From Myxococcus virescens (GTDB taxonomy: Bacteria > Myxococcota > Myxococcia > Myxococcales > Myxococcaceae), in contig NZ_FNAJ01000005.1 of assembly GCF_900101905.1 (NCBI RefSeq), positions 449,293-513,292 of the forward strand: a stretch of DNA of 64,000 nt. The letters are read 5' to 3'. The notes under the pieces were generated by a model that was given only the letters and a program-made list of their open reading frames with translations, was not told where the DNA came from and ran no database searches. Shown piece after piece: positions 18,601 to 30,395 of this stretch; position 1 is the stretch's first letter, and each line of letters starts with the position of its first letter. Made by a program: the position numbers and the translations under genes.

Positions 18601-19569
18601 GCCCTCGACTGGCAGGACGACGCGGTGGGCTCCACCGCGCTGCTGGAGCAGGCCCTGCACTGCCTGAAGGACGCGGTCCCCTCGGAGCTGGCCGCGCGCC
18701 ATGCCCTGGCCCAGGCGCGCGTCCTCGTACGGCGGGAGGACATCACTGGGGCTGTGCCCGCCCTGGAGCGAGCCGTGGAGGCCGCACGGTCCGGAGAGGA
18801 CTCGGAGACGGAGGCCATCGCCCTGGCCATGCTGGGCGCGATGCTGGCGTGGACCGACCGGCTGGACGAAGCCTCGCGCCGCTTCGACGAAGCCATCGCC
18901 CTGTGCGAGGCGACCGGCGACACCCTGCACCTGGGCGTGGCCCTCAACAACCGGATGGTGCTGCATGTCCAGCGCCGGGACGCGGCGAGCGCTCACGCGG
19001 ACCTGGAGCGCGCGGTGACCCTGGGACGCGAGCTGGGCAACGTGCAGATTGAACGGACCTCCGCCTTCAACCTGGCGCTGCTGCTCGGCTACCAGGGCCG
19101 GGCCGTGGAGGCCTTGCCCCTGGCGCGGCGGGCCGGCGTGCTCAGCCAGCGCTTCTTCCCCCGGTCCATGGCCCAGGATGCCCTGCTGGTGGCGCGCCTG
19201 TGCTGCGAACTGGGAGACCTGCCCGAAGTCGCACGTCAGCTCGCCTGGCTCGAGGAGCCGGACACGCGGCAGCGTCTGTCACCTTCGGACGCGCTGATGC
19301 TGTCCGTGGTCCGGCGCGTCGTGAACGAGGCTCGAGACGCCCTTCCCTACGGCGCCGATGCCTGGGCCCACCTGGTGGAAGCGTCCCGCCGGCTGGCCAC
19401 GCCTGATGAGCGGCTGGAGATTCTCGTCTGGGCGGCACGCGCGGCTCGCAAGGCCGGAGACACGGTGACGCTGCGGGCTCGGGTCGCGGAGGTCGAGGAG
19501 ACCGCACGCGAAGCGCCCCTGTGGACGGACCGCGTCCGCGCGCTGGTGGCCCCGGCCGAAAGCCCCTAG
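15679..19569 (+). CDS. giant Ser/Thr protein kinase with AAA-type ATPase and TPR region
   Basis: Protein of 1296 residues. It opens with a Cys/His cluster (RCPTCHRRVAERCPRH) that may bind zinc. The kinase domain covers about 35-305: G-loop GRGGFGRVF (44-52), Lys66, HRDLKPEN (156-163), DFG (175-177) and MSPEQ. A linker of about 150 residues leads to a predicted NTPase: GRDTERQWL near 487, Walker A GQGKT near 519 and Walker B LVLLVDDAHTLD near 622. From about 900 to the end there are repeated helical hairpins of TPR type. This kinase-STAND-TPR layout is typical of large signalling hubs in myxobacteria. No membrane segment is seen, so it is cytoplasmic. Substrates are unknown. Confidence 0.88.
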   Translation: MRCPTCHRRVAERCPRHGPVEARAPGSLPEPPDVAGYVLGAPLGRGGFGRVFAARREVDGLDVALKVLEPLAGERLGRELEALRRIGPPAVPRLLGEATTRAGERVVIMERIEGPTLARRLAKLPGAGALPWADAAPLMRALAEALAQVHAAGVVHRDLKPENVVLSEGRLVLLDFGLARLTAQDDGEGLSPGLTRTGQRLGTHEYMSPEQCRDARYIDARADLYGLGVLFFELLCGRPPFVGEAAAVLQAHVSRRPPAMRTLAPWPVPAAVETLVQRLLAKVPEDRGDSARSLAEELRELQGAGHALGTHAVSGALAENPRHATEAPRTDTGPSTAPTPDTSRATRDVAVLGVKSSLDAPALQASLAGSGVILARVEPGLCLFAFPHEAAVEAGLRAALRAAEVLKAALPPNATLALHCAPLRVRERAGRLTVGGAAVERPERWWPSFESVSTPETVALTASARAHLGDLPSSTPHGDALTSPDVLLGRDTERQWLREALSRVQTHGAPVLRTLLAEEGQGKTRLLTTWRSELEGMPGVSVRFVEALPDEGSASESGLRSLINTVLGLPSQTPSDEALRRLLADARPPVDVATVHPAARRQLVARAIAAHLWRLAAAQPLVLLVDDAHTLDPTALDALELATLSGEGAPLCVVLAGRHRLLGLRPYLGERARDAEQRELPPLPEHDARELLRQWLRPVDLIAEGVLRELVDRCGGSPLRMLETVRALRGAGAIRTRPDGGGYLAADALNGLAPDRPGADERLAERSLSGLPPGMRAPLQVAALLGDDVRLEELTATLAHLEADADLDLSLDPGVAMERLARAGMLEPRGPRRWRFEHTTLREAFTALLPPPLKRRICTAALRALPATPTARRARLAESAGDSLQATALHWNLAESARHAHRLLEAERHYSAALSLVPRTEEAVRLELLSGRGRVRYRLQRIDDAVEDLRAARLLAEAHRDVVREADLLLEEATALDWQDDAVGSTALLEQALHCLKDAVPSELAARHALAQARVLVRREDITGAVPALERAVEAARSGEDSETEAIALAMLGAMLAWTDRLDEASRRFDEAIALCEATGDTLHLGVALNNRMVLHVQRRDAASAHADLERAVTLGRELGNVQIERTSAFNLALLLGYQGRAVEALPLARRAGVLSQRFFPRSMAQDALLVARLCCELGDLPEVARQLAWLEEPDTRQRLSPSDALMLSVVRRVVNEARDALPYGADAWAHLVEASRRLATPDERLEILVWAARAARKAGDTVTLRARVAEVEETAREAPLWTDRVRALVAPAESP

Positions 19570-19648
19570 CGGGACGGCCACGCCCAGTGCCGGGACCGAG
19601 AACCGTGTTAGCACGGGGTGTCGCAGCAACGGCACGGAGGGACGTCCC

Positions 19649-20980
19649 ATGGCCGATGGGCCCCCACGCGAACACGCCATATCGCTCTACGGAGACGAGC
19701 TGGAACCTGGAGCGCTGGTGGGCGACTGGGTCATCGAGTCACGCGTCCACGCAGGCGTGACCGCGTGGCTCTATCGCGCGTCGCACCTGTCCACCCGGGC
19801 TCCCGCCGCGGTGAAGGTGGTGCGTGCCGAGTTCAACCACGTCACCAACGTGCTCCGCCGCTTCCAGCAGGAAGCGGACACGCTCCGGGCGCTGCGCCAT
19901 CCCCACATCGTGGAGGTGCTCGAGCACGGCGACCTTCGCGACGGACGCCCCTGGCTGGCCATGGAATGGCTGGAGGGCGAAAGCGTGGACCAGTGGCTCA
20001 CGCACCGAGGCCCCTTCTCCCTCGCGGAGGCGCTGACGGTGATGGAGGAGCTGGGCACCGCGCTGCACTTCGCTCATGGCCGAGGCATCCTGCACCGGGA
20101 CCTCAAAGCCCAGAACGTGATGGTCCTCCCCCTGGCGGAGGGCTTCACGGTGAAGCTGGTGGACTTCGGCATCGCCCGCGTGGAGCCACCGGAAGGGCTC
20201 GCCGGCCTGACGTCCGGCGGCGCCGTGCTCGGCACGCCCGTGTCCATGGCCCCCGAGCAGATTCGAGGGCAGGCCCTGGACGCACGCGCCGACCTGTACG
20301 CGATGGGCGTGCTGCTCTACCAACTCCTCACCGGGAGCCTGCCTTTCGAGGGCACCAGCGTGGTGGAGGTCGAGGAGCAGCACCTCCATGCGCCGCCACC
20401 GCACCTGGACGAACGGGTGCACGCTCCGCCAGCACTGGACGCCGTGGTCCAACGGTGTCTCGCGAAGGCCCCTGGGGACCGCTGGCCGGACGTGCCCGCC
20501 TTCCTCGATGCCCTGCGCGCGGCGCTGGCGCCCACGCCGGATGAGACGTGGGCCGTGGCTGTCTATGTGGACCTCCGCTTCCCGATGGCCCTGGACGAGC
20601 CCACCGACGCGGACCTGGATGCCAGGGACGCCACGCTGGACGCGACGCTCACCGAACTGGAGACCCGTGGCTGGATGCTCGCCCTGGAGAGCGGCAACGC
20701 CGTGCTCGCGTGGAAGTCACTGCCTCCCGCCGCCGAGGCCCGCGTCCCTGCCCTGGTGGAAGCGCGCCAGGTGGCGGACGCGCTGTTGCGGCAAGCGTGT
20801 GAGGCCGCGGGTGACCGCGTGGAAGTCCGCGTCTATGCGCACGCGGCCCTGTGTGAGCTGAGCACGGACGCCCAGGGCCTCCCGCGGTTGGCGGGGGGGG
20901 AGTTGCTGGGCCTGGAGTCCTGGGCTTCGGGAGGCACGGCGGGCGAGGTCCTGCTGTCGGATGCACTCGCCAGCCGCTGA
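19649..20980 (+). CDS. Ser/Thr protein kinase with degenerate G-loop and unknown C-terminal domain
   Basis: Protein of 443 residues. Kinase domain about 25-295: Lys56 (AAVKVV), HRDLKAQN (149-156), DFG (172-174), MAPEQ and ALDARADLYAMGVLLYQLL are all intact. The glycine-rich loop is unusual: SRVHAGVTAWLYRA in place of G-x-G-x-x-G. The C-terminal 150 residues form an alpha/beta domain (WAVAVYVDLRFPMALDE, LETRGWMLALESGNAVLAW, VEVRVYAHAALCEL), loosely recalling a nucleotide-cyclase-like fold but without visible catalytic residues. ATG 19649 follows GGAGGGA. It lies 79 bases after the giant kinase gene, probably the same operon, and its stop is 5 bases from the stop of the convergent activator gene. 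Confidence 0.85.
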   Translation: MADGPPREHAISLYGDELEPGALVGDWVIESRVHAGVTAWLYRASHLSTRAPAAVKVVRAEFNHVTNVLRRFQQEADTLRALRHPHIVEVLEHGDLRDGRPWLAMEWLEGESVDQWLTHRGPFSLAEALTVMEELGTALHFAHGRGILHRDLKAQNVMVLPLAEGFTVKLVDFGIARVEPPEGLAGLTSGGAVLGTPVSMAPEQIRGQALDARADLYAMGVLLYQLLTGSLPFEGTSVVEVEEQHLHAPPPHLDERVHAPPALDAVVQRCLAKAPGDRWPDVPAFLDALRAALAPTPDETWAVAVYVDLRFPMALDEPTDADLDARDATLDATLTELETRGWMLALESGNAVLAWKSLPPAAEARVPALVEARQVADALLRQACEAAGDRVEVRVYAHAALCELSTDAQGLPRLAGGELLGLESWASGGTAGEVLLSDALASR

Positions 20981-20985
20981 GCGGG

Positions 20986-22365
20986 CTACGTCCGCAGCCG
21001 GTGCCGGCGCAGCAGGCGGTACAGGTACACGCGGTCCATGTCCGCGGCGGTGGCGGCCTGCGACACCTTGCCTCCGTGGAGCTTGAGGAGCGCATCCAGA
21101 TACTCGCGCTCGAAGACCTCCAGCGCGCGGCGACGGGCCTCCGCGTAGGGCTGCTTCGGGTCCACCAGACTGCGCAGCACCGCTTGCGCGCTCACCTCCT
21201 CGGCGTCCGGCGGCATCGCGTCCTGGAAGACGAGGCAACGCTCCAGGTGGTTGCGCAGCTCGCGCACGTTCCCCGGCCACGCGGCGTGCTGGAGCTGCGC
21301 GATGAACTCCGGCGTGCTCAGCGCCGCGAGCTGCTCGGAGCCGGCCCCGAAGGCCGTGAGGATTCGCTCCGCGATGAGGGGGATGTCCTCGGGCCGCTCC
21401 CGCAGCGCGGGGATGATGATGCGCACCACCGCGAGGCGAAAGAACAGGTCGGAGCGGAAGCGCGCCGCGTTCACCTCGGCGCGCAGGTCCCGGTGCGTGG
21501 CGGCGATGACGCGCACGTTGACGGGCTGGTACCCGTTGGCGCCCAGCCGGCGAATCTCCTTGTTCTCCAGGACGCGCAGCAGCTTCGGCTGCAGCTCCGC
21601 GGGCAGCTCGCCAATCTCGTCCAGGAAGATGGTGCCGCCGTCCGCCTCCTCGAAGGCGCCGACGCGGCGCTGGATGGCGCCGGTGAAGGAGCCCTTCTCA
21701 TGGCCGAACAGCTCGCTCTCCAGCAGGTTGCCGGGAATGGCACCGCAGTCCACGGTGAGGAAGGGCCCCGAGGCCCGAGCGCTGGCCTGATGGATGGCGA
21801 AGGCCGCGCGGCTCTTGCCCGTGCCCGTCTCCCCCTCCAGCAACACCGTCGCGTCGCTCGCGGCGGCTCGCTCCATGAGGGCGAAGCTGGCACGCGTCAC
21901 GGGCGACGAACCCACCAGCTCACCGAACGTCGTGCGGTCGGAGATGAGCAGCCGGTTCGTCTCCGGGCTGAAGTCGAACCGGACGCTCACCCGGCCCAGG
22001 CGCAGGATGCTGCCACCACGAAGGTACGCGTCGCGCACGTGGACGCCGTCGAGCACCGTGCCGTTTCGGCTGTCCAAATCCCGCAGGCGGGCGCCGTCGT
22101 GGTCGACCTTCACCTCGCAGTGGAAGCGCGAGACGGTGGGCTCCTCGATGACGAAGTCGTTGAGCCCATGCGAGCCGATGGAGAACGTGTCCGCGTTGCT
22201 GTCCTTGGACTGCCCAGGCTGCGGACCTTCGAGGACGGTGAATCGGAAGCGGCGAACAGCGCCCGAGGTCCCGGGCCTTCCTGTCCCTGTGGGCCGCGTC
22301 TGCTGGACGGAATCAGGCCCTTCGGCTGGACGGCCCGCCCCCTGGGGTCGCTCGGTGTGACTCAT
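20986..22365 (-). CDS. FHA-domain sigma-54-dependent transcriptional activator
   Basis: Protein of 459 residues. FHA domain about 40-140, with the phosphothreonine-binding pattern: [25 protein letters not shown] and [12 protein letters not shown]. The AAA+ domain has Walker A GETGTGKS, Walker [14 protein letters not shown] and R-finger region [14 protein letters not shown]. The sigma-54 contact loop reads GSFTGA instead of GAFTGA. The C-terminal Fis-type HTH ([20 protein letters not shown]) binds enhancers. The FHA sensor implies activation by a Thr-phosphorylated partner, and two kinases lie next door on the opposite strand. It is the last gene of a leftward group with the 776-residue protein and the oxidoreductase. 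Confidence 0.93.
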   Translation of the reverse strand: MSHTERPQGAGRPAEGPDSVQQTRPTGTGRPGTSGAVRRFRFTVLEGPQPGQSKDSNADTFSIGSHGLNDFVIEEPTVSRFHCEVKVDHDGARLRDLDSRNGTVLDGVHVRDAYLRGGSILRLGRVSVRFDFSPETNRLLISDRTTFGELVGSSPVTRASFALMERAAASDATVLLEGETGTGKSRAAFAIHQASARASGPFLTVDCGAIPGNLLESELFGHEKGSFTGAIQRRVGAFEEADGGTIFLDEIGELPAELQPKLLRVLENKEIRRLGANGYQPVNVRVIAATHRDLRAEVNAARFRSDLFFRLAVVRIIIPALRERPEDIPLIAERILTAFGAGSEQLAALSTPEFIAQLQHAAWPGNVRELRNHLERCLVFQDAMPPDAEEVSAQAVLRSLVDPKQPYAEARRRALEVFEREYLDALLKLHGGKVSQAATAADMDRVYLYRLLRRHRLRT

Positions 22366-22422
22366 AAGGGATGAACGCTATCACCGTGGACGCCACGCCA
22401 GCGGGCCCAGTGGCCACTTGAC

Positions 22423-24753
22423 CTACCGAAGGCCCCATTCGACGACGAAGTCCGGTCCGTCCTCCGCGCGAGACAGCCGGGCAAACGACTCCGGGCGTTC
22501 GTCCCCCGTCCACAGGCCGATGAGGTCGCCCAACAGCCAGTGGGACAGCGAGCGCGCCACCCGCTGCACCCCGTCTCGCGGCACACCCGACAGCGAGCGC
22601 TGTGATTCCATCATCGCGCGCACCGTTCGCGACGGGACCACCCAGCACTCGGCCCGAGGAAACGGAGGCGCCAGGAACAGGCAGAACGCGGCATCGGTCC
22701 GCAGCAACTGCGCGTCCAGGTGCTCCCGGCCCAGCCGGAAGGCGGGCAGCCACTGACCTTCTCCGCGCTGTTCGAGCTTCACCACCTGCACGGACACCAC
22801 GCGCCGCGTGCGCAGGAAGTCGCCCACCGCCACGTCGAGGACGAAAGCCACCTCCACCCCCAGCCGCGCGGCGGCCAAAGGCGGAGGGACGGCGTCCGGA
22901 GCCGCCTCGCCGTCCACCGGGACAAGCTCGGGCTCCGACACGGGCACGGGCTCCGGTTCGCGGCGCCGGACCGTCATCGACAGCTCCCACGGCGAGGGCT
23001 GCCCCTGGGCCATCAACGCGGCGACATCCGCCTTCACTCGCGCCAGCTCGGCGCGCAGTGCTTCGAGCAGGTCCGCCGCCAGCGTCTCGGTGTCCTCACG
23101 GAAGCGCTCCGGATAGCGAGACGAGAACTCCGCCTCCACTCGACCGAAGGCGCCCAGCAACAGCTCCTCCAGGTCCCGGTCGCGCAGCCACGTCCGGCCT
23201 CCGAGCGGCACCGCGCGCGTCACATGCAGGTGCCGCAACGCCTCCGTCAACGTCGCGGGGCCCGAAGCCTGCGAAGGCTCCACGGGGGCGCCCGGCTTCC
23301 CCTTCGCCGACGGGCCCTGGAACCAGGACTGGAGCGTCCGGACGCGGAGGCGAACGCGTGACGACGGGTGCTCCTTCAACCGCTTCACCTGTCTCCGGTC
23401 GGTCGCGGTGCGCACCAGCGCCAGCACCGTGAGCTCCGCCTCGGACGAAGCGGCATCCGGCGCGCACCAGAGGAAGAACTCGATGGCCGCCTTGCGCAGC
23501 ACGGGCTTGCGCCCCACGCGGTCGGCGACTTCCTGACGCCACGCCGCCAGCTCATCCAGACCGGGCCGCACGGCACCGGGCATGAAGCGAGGCCACAGCT
23601 CGGCACATTCTTCCGCCAGCCAGTGGAGCTGGTCGAATCCCGGCGCCCCCGGCTTGAGCTTCGACAGCGCGCGCTTGCGGCGGTCGAAGGCATCTGGCGC
23701 GCCCTTGCGCACGGCGGCGCGGAACAACCGCTCCTCCAGCCACAGCAGCGTGAGCACCAGACCCGGCTCGCCCTTGCGCAGCGTGGCCTGGCAGTGGTCG
23801 AGCACGAAGCGCACGGGGCCCAGGTCCGCCGAGGCCTCGAAGTCGCCGTTCACCAAAGCGCCCAGCGCCCCGCGCAGGCCGTCCACCGGTGGCGCATCGA
23901 AGCGCGCCAGCAGCTCGCACAGGTTCTCCACCACCTCGGGAGGACCGCCGACCTCCAGCGTGCGCGACAGCAAGAGCCCCGCCCGAGCGCACCAGTCCGG
24001 CTCCTTGCGTCCACCGGGGTAGCACGCCAGGAAGCCACTCATGCCGCTGCGGCCGTCCGGCGACGTCGCCAACGAGAAGAGGCGCTCGGCCAGGACCTCC
24101 GAAGCTTCCCGCCACGGCAGACGCGCCGCCCGTGTCCGGATGAACTCCGCCAACCGGTCGCGCCCGTCCGCCGCCGTCGCCGGCATCAGCGCGCGCAGTT
24201 GCTCCAGCAGCGCGACGGACTTCGCGCCGGTGCCCAACACCTGACGGAGGTCCACCTCCACCGCGCCGTGGAAGCGCAGGGCCCGGCCGTCGAAGGTACA
24301 CGGCGCGTCGCCGACGAGGGACTGGAGCGCGTCCGGGTGCCGCTTCAGGATGCGCGTCAGCACCGTGGTGACGGTGGCCTCCGTCTCACGCCGCACCCGC
24401 GCGGCCGTGTCCGCGTCTCCCACCTCCAGCAACGCGGCCAGCATCGTCTCCTGCCGCGCCATCAAGCGCGGCAGCAGGCCCCGGGGCGGCACGGCGTAGG
24501 GCCACAGCAACTCACTGCATGACGAGAGCAGGAACAACAGCTCGCCGAGGGTCCGCTCGCCCTCGTCCAGGCGGCTCCAGGCCGCCGCTTGCGCCTGGGT
24601 GCGCTCATCCAGCGAAGCGCCTCGCACCCAGGCCGCGAAGGACTCGCGCCACTGGGTGGACGCGGCCATGGCCTCCGCCGCGGGCGTCCCCGTCACCGTC
24701 TCATAGAGGGACCGGAGCGACTCCGGCCACCCGGTTTCATTGACGGGCTGCAT
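22423..24753 (-). CDS. large hypothetical protein, 776 residues
   Basis: I do not recognise the overall family. There is no signal peptide or membrane segment. Residues 1-560 are mainly helical with many Leu/Ala/Arg repeats. A Pro/Glu-rich linker (about 600-640) precedes a distinct C-terminal alpha/beta domain of about 130 residues: RLGVEVAFVLDVAVGDFL, RRVVSVQVVKLEQRGEGQWL, FCLFLAPPFPRAECWVVP and SLSHWLLGDLIGLWTGDE. That domain loosely recalls nuclease-like or substrate-binding folds, with a D...Q-x-x-K arrangement, but this is weak. The gene starts 15 bases after the oxidoreductase stop and ends 57 bases before the FHA activator, so the three are probably one transcript. Confidence 0.6.
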   Translation of the reverse strand: MQPVNETGWPESLRSLYETVTGTPAAEAMAASTQWRESFAAWVRGASLDERTQAQAAAWSRLDEGERTLGELLFLLSSCSELLWPYAVPPRGLLPRLMARQETMLAALLEVGDADTAARVRRETEATVTTVLTRILKRHPDALQSLVGDAPCTFDGRALRFHGAVEVDLRQVLGTGAKSVALLEQLRALMPATAADGRDRLAEFIRTRAARLPWREASEVLAERLFSLATSPDGRSGMSGFLACYPGGRKEPDWCARAGLLLSRTLEVGGPPEVVENLCELLARFDAPPVDGLRGALGALVNGDFEASADLGPVRFVLDHCQATLRKGEPGLVLTLLWLEERLFRAAVRKGAPDAFDRRKRALSKLKPGAPGFDQLHWLAEECAELWPRFMPGAVRPGLDELAAWRQEVADRVGRKPVLRKAAIEFFLWCAPDAASSEAELTVLALVRTATDRRQVKRLKEHPSSRVRLRVRTLQSWFQGPSAKGKPGAPVEPSQASGPATLTEALRHLHVTRAVPLGGRTWLRDRDLEELLLGAFGRVEAEFSSRYPERFREDTETLAADLLEALRAELARVKADVAALMAQGQPSPWELSMTVRRREPEPVPVSEPELVPVDGEAAPDAVPPPLAAARLGVEVAFVLDVAVGDFLRTRRVVSVQVVKLEQRGEGQWLPAFRLGREHLDAQLLRTDAAFCLFLAPPFPRAECWVVPSRTVRAMMESQRSLSGVPRDGVQRVARSLSHWLLGDLIGLWTGDERPESFARLSRAEDGPDFVVEWGLR

Positions 24754-24768
24754 GTTCTCTCACGCGCC

Positions 24769-27147
<2,379 letters not shown>

Positions 27148-27396
27148 GGCACTCCCTCCAGGCATCGCGCGGCTGGCTGGCTGGCCGGTCGCGGCTGTGG
27201 ACTCTACCGCGCTCTGGCCGCGCGGGAATGCTCATGGAACGACGGGCGCCTCCCCCCGGCATACAGCGGCCACTCCGGGGCCCCCATGCCCGGCCGAGCC
27301 TCTGGCGGGGCCTGCCTGCGTTGCCAGCAGCGCTCGCGGTCCAGAACGTCAGGAGACAGGCCCTGGGCGAACGCTCAACGAGAGGAGGCCATCCAG

Positions 27397-28611
27397 ATGA
27401 ACGGCAGGCGCGATGACGACCGGCGATGGGGAGACAGGGAGCGGGAGCAGCGGTCCTCGAGGGGCTGGGAGGACGAACACACCCATCCGAGGGACACCTG
27501 GGCCCGCGCCCCCGCCAGGGATGATGAGCGCGTTTACGAACGCGGCTCCGAACGCAGGAGCGACTTCGAGCGGGACGACGCCGGCGTCGAGCGACGACGG
27601 GGCGGCCCGCACCGGGGCCACCATCGACGAGGCGGTTGGGCCTCCGAGGATGAGGCGTTTCCACGCTCCTTCGACAGCGAGCGACACTTCCGGGACGCGG
27701 CGAGGGACCGGGACACACGCGACTACCAACAAGACGTGGACTTCGGACGCGCCGCGCGCGCCCTGGACCAGGGCCGGGAGTATGGCCGCGACTTCGACCT
27801 GGACCGGGAGCTGGACCGCCGCGCCCGGCACTTCGACCCGGAGCGCATCGCCAGACGGCCCGGCTACAGCCCCAGCGGCACGTTCCGCGAAGTCGCGGAG
27901 GACTGGCGCCTGGAGCCTCCCTACCTCGGCGTCCTGGAGGACGTGGGGACGGAGGGAGGACGCCGGGGCGGGCATGAGATGCCAGAGCGCCGGGGGCACG
28001 GCGGGAGGCGTCATGGCCACCGAGGCGCCGACGACGCCCACGAGCGCCGCCGACGGGAAGCGGGCGGCATGGACCGGGGCCGGCCCTGGCGCGCCGCCGG
28101 CCACATGGCCGAAACGGATGTCCGCTACGGGGGCACACAGCCCGCGGGCCATGGCCCCGGTGTGGAGAACATGGCGCCACCGTGGGATGGGTACTCCACC
28201 AGTCCGTCACGGCCGGACGACCACGACCTGGGCCAAGGTGGCTTCTCGGGTGGGCGCTACCGGCCCGAAGGCCCTGTGAGGGCTCCTCCCCGGGGACGCG
28301 CGCCGCGAGGCTACCGGCGCTCCAGCGAGCGAATCCTGGCGGACCTCTGCGACCGGCTGATGCAGAGCTGGGTGGACGCCGAGGACGTGGACATCCGCGT
28401 GCGGGACGGCGTGGTGCTGCTGGCCGGCGTGGTGCGCAGCCAGGATGAACGGCACGCGACGGAAGCGCTCGCCCGGGACGTGCTGGGAGTGAAGGAGGTC
28501 ATCAACGACATTCGCATCGACCGCGAGGACGGCGTCGTGGACCGGCCCGCGTCACGCAGCCCCGTCCAGACTCCGGGCATGGACGCCGACGACGACACAC
28601 TGCATTCGTGA
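27397..28611 (+). CDS. highly charged BON-domain protein
   Basis: Protein of 404 residues from ATG 27397, preceded by GAGGAGG about 8 bases upstream. Residues 1-320 are low complexity, dominated by Arg, Asp, Glu, Gly and His (RDRDTRDYQQDVDFGRAAR, HEMPERRGHGGRRHGHRG), and probably disordered. Residues about 325-390 form one BON domain: RILADLCDRLMQSWVDAEDV, DIRVRDGVVLLAGVVRSQDE and DVLGVKEVINDIRI. BON domains bind phospholipid or other envelope components in OsmY- or secretin-like proteins. No signal peptide is visible, so its cell location is uncertain. The same frame stays open upstream to 25183, antisense to the oxidoreductase; that part is a GC-driven shadow. Confidence 0.82.
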   Translation: MNGRRDDDRRWGDREREQRSSRGWEDEHTHPRDTWARAPARDDERVYERGSERRSDFERDDAGVERRRGGPHRGHHRRGGWASEDEAFPRSFDSERHFRDAARDRDTRDYQQDVDFGRAARALDQGREYGRDFDLDRELDRRARHFDPERIARRPGYSPSGTFREVAEDWRLEPPYLGVLEDVGTEGGRRGGHEMPERRGHGGRRHGHRGADDAHERRRREAGGMDRGRPWRAAGHMAETDVRYGGTQPAGHGPGVENMAPPWDGYSTSPSRPDDHDLGQGGFSGGRYRPEGPVRAPPRGRAPRGYRRSSERILADLCDRLMQSWVDAEDVDIRVRDGVVLLAGVVRSQDERHATEALARDVLGVKEVINDIRIDREDGVVDRPASRSPVQTPGMDADDDTLHS

Positions 28612-28719
28612 GGCGGCGGACGCGACGCGGCGCGACGCGGACATCGCGGTGGCCCGGAAGCACCCCGGTTCAGGTAGTGTGCCGGGCCTTTCCGTCCGCC
28701 ACACTCTAGGAGTCCGTTC

Positions 28720-30375
28720 ATGTCCCGCGTCATCCGCGCCCCCCACGGTTCCACCCTGTCCTGCAAGGGCTGGGTCCAGGAGGCCGCGCTCCGGATGTTG
28801 ATGAACAACCTCGACCCGGACGTCGCCGAGCGCCCCGAGGACCTCGTCGTCTACGGCGGCACCGGCAAGGCCGCCCGCGACTGGCCCTCCTTCGACCGCA
28901 TCGTGTCGAGCCTCCAGAACCTGGGCGACGATGAGACCCTGCTCGTCCAGTCCGGCAAGCCCGTGGGCATCTTCCGCACGCACCCGGACGCGCCGCGCGT
29001 GCTCATCGCCAACTCCAACCTCGTGGGCCGCTGGGCCAACTGGGAGCACTTCCACGAGCTGGAGAAGAAGGGCCTGATGATGTACGGCCAGATGACCGCG
29101 GGCTCGTGGATCTACATCGGCACGCAGGGCATCCTCCAGGGCACCTACGAGACCTTCGCCGCCGCCGGCCGCTTCCACTTCGGCACCGACGACCTGGCCG
29201 GCCGCCTCATCCTCTCCGGCGGTCTGGGTGGCATGGGTGGCGCGCAGCCGCTGGCTGCCACCATGAACAACGCAGTGTTCCTCGGCGTGGAGATCGACCC
29301 CACGCGCGCTCGCCGCCGCGTGGAGACGCGCTACCTGGACGTCGTCGCCAAGGACCTGGATGAAGCGCTGGCCCTGGTGAAGGACGCCCAGGAGAAGCGC
29401 GTGGGCCGCTCCATCGCCGTCATCGGCAACGCGGCGTCGGTGTTCCGCGAGCTGTACCGCCGCGGCATCAAGCCGGACCTCGTCACGGACCAGACGAGCG
29501 CCCATGACCCGCTCAACGGCTACATCCCCACGGACCTGTCGCTGGAGGCCGCCGCCGAGCTGCGCCAGCGGGATCCGGAGACGTACGTCCGCCGCGCGCG
29601 CGAGTCGATGATGATGCACGTGCAGGCGATGAACGACTTCCAGAAGGCCGGCAGCCACGTCTTCGACTACGGCAACAACCTGCGCGGCCAGGCGGAGCTG
29701 GGCGGCATGGAGAACGCCTTCGAGTTCCCCGGCTTCGTCCCCGCCTACATCCGCCCCCTCTTCTGCGAGGGCATGGGGCCCTTCCGCTGGGTGGCGCTCT
29801 CCGGTGACCCGGAGGACATCCGCGTCACCGACCGCGTAGTGCGCGAGCTGTTCCCCCAGAAGGCCTCGCTCCAGCGCTGGCTGAACATGGCCGAGGAGCG
29901 CGTGGCGTTCCAGGGCCTGCCCTCGCGCATCTGCTGGCTGGGGTATGGCGAGCGCGCCAAGGCGGGCCTCGCGTTCAACGAGCTGGTGCGCAAGGGCGAG
30001 GTGAAGGCGCCCATCGTCATCGGCCGGGACCACCTGGACTGCGGCTCGGTGGCGTCGCCCAACCGCGAGACGGAGGCGATGAAGGACGGCACGGACGCGG
30101 TGGCGGACTGGCCCATCCTCAACGCGCTGGTGAACGCGGTGAACGGCGCCTCGTGGGTGTCCTTCCACCACGGCGGCGGCGTGGGCATGGGCTACTCGCT
30201 GCACGCCGGTCAGGTCATCGTCGCGGACGGGACGCCGGAGGCCGCGCGCCGCATCGAGCGCGTGCTCACCAGCGACCCCGGCATGGGCGTGCTGCGCCAC
30301 GCGGACGCGGGCTACCCGGAGGCCATCGAGGTGGCGAAAGAGCGCGGCGTGAAGATTCCCGGCATCACCACCTGA
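28720..30375 (+). CDS. hutU: urocanate hydratase (HutU)
   Basis: Full-length cytoplasmic enzyme of 551 residues converting urocanate to 4-imidazolone-5-propionate, step two of histidine degradation. It binds NAD+ tightly. Diagnostic blocks are all present: [101 protein letters not shown] (the conserved active-site-region Cys) and [20 protein letters not shown]. It is followed closely by a lipoprotein gene and hutI. hutH and the repressor hutC are not in the window. Confidence 0.97.
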   Translation: MSRVIRAPHGSTLSCKGWVQEAALRMLMNNLDPDVAERPEDLVVYGGTGKAARDWPSFDRIVSSLQNLGDDETLLVQSGKPVGIFRTHPDAPRVLIANSNLVGRWANWEHFHELEKKGLMMYGQMTAGSWIYIGTQGILQGTYETFAAAGRFHFGTDDLAGRLILSGGLGGMGGAQPLAATMNNAVFLGVEIDPTRARRRVETRYLDVVAKDLDEALALVKDAQEKRVGRSIAVIGNAASVFRELYRRGIKPDLVTDQTSAHDPLNGYIPTDLSLEAAAELRQRDPETYVRRARESMMMHVQAMNDFQKAGSHVFDYGNNLRGQAELGGMENAFEFPGFVPAYIRPLFCEGMGPFRWVALSGDPEDIRVTDRVVRELFPQKASLQRWLNMAEERVAFQGLPSRICWLGYGERAKAGLAFNELVRKGEVKAPIVIGRDHLDCGSVASPNRETEAMKDGTDAVADWPILNALVNAVNGASWVSFHHGGGVGMGYSLHAGQVIVADGTPEAARRIERVLTSDPGMGVLRHADAGYPEAIEVAKERGVKIPGITT

Positions 30376-30395
30376 AGATGAAGCAGGAGGCCGCA

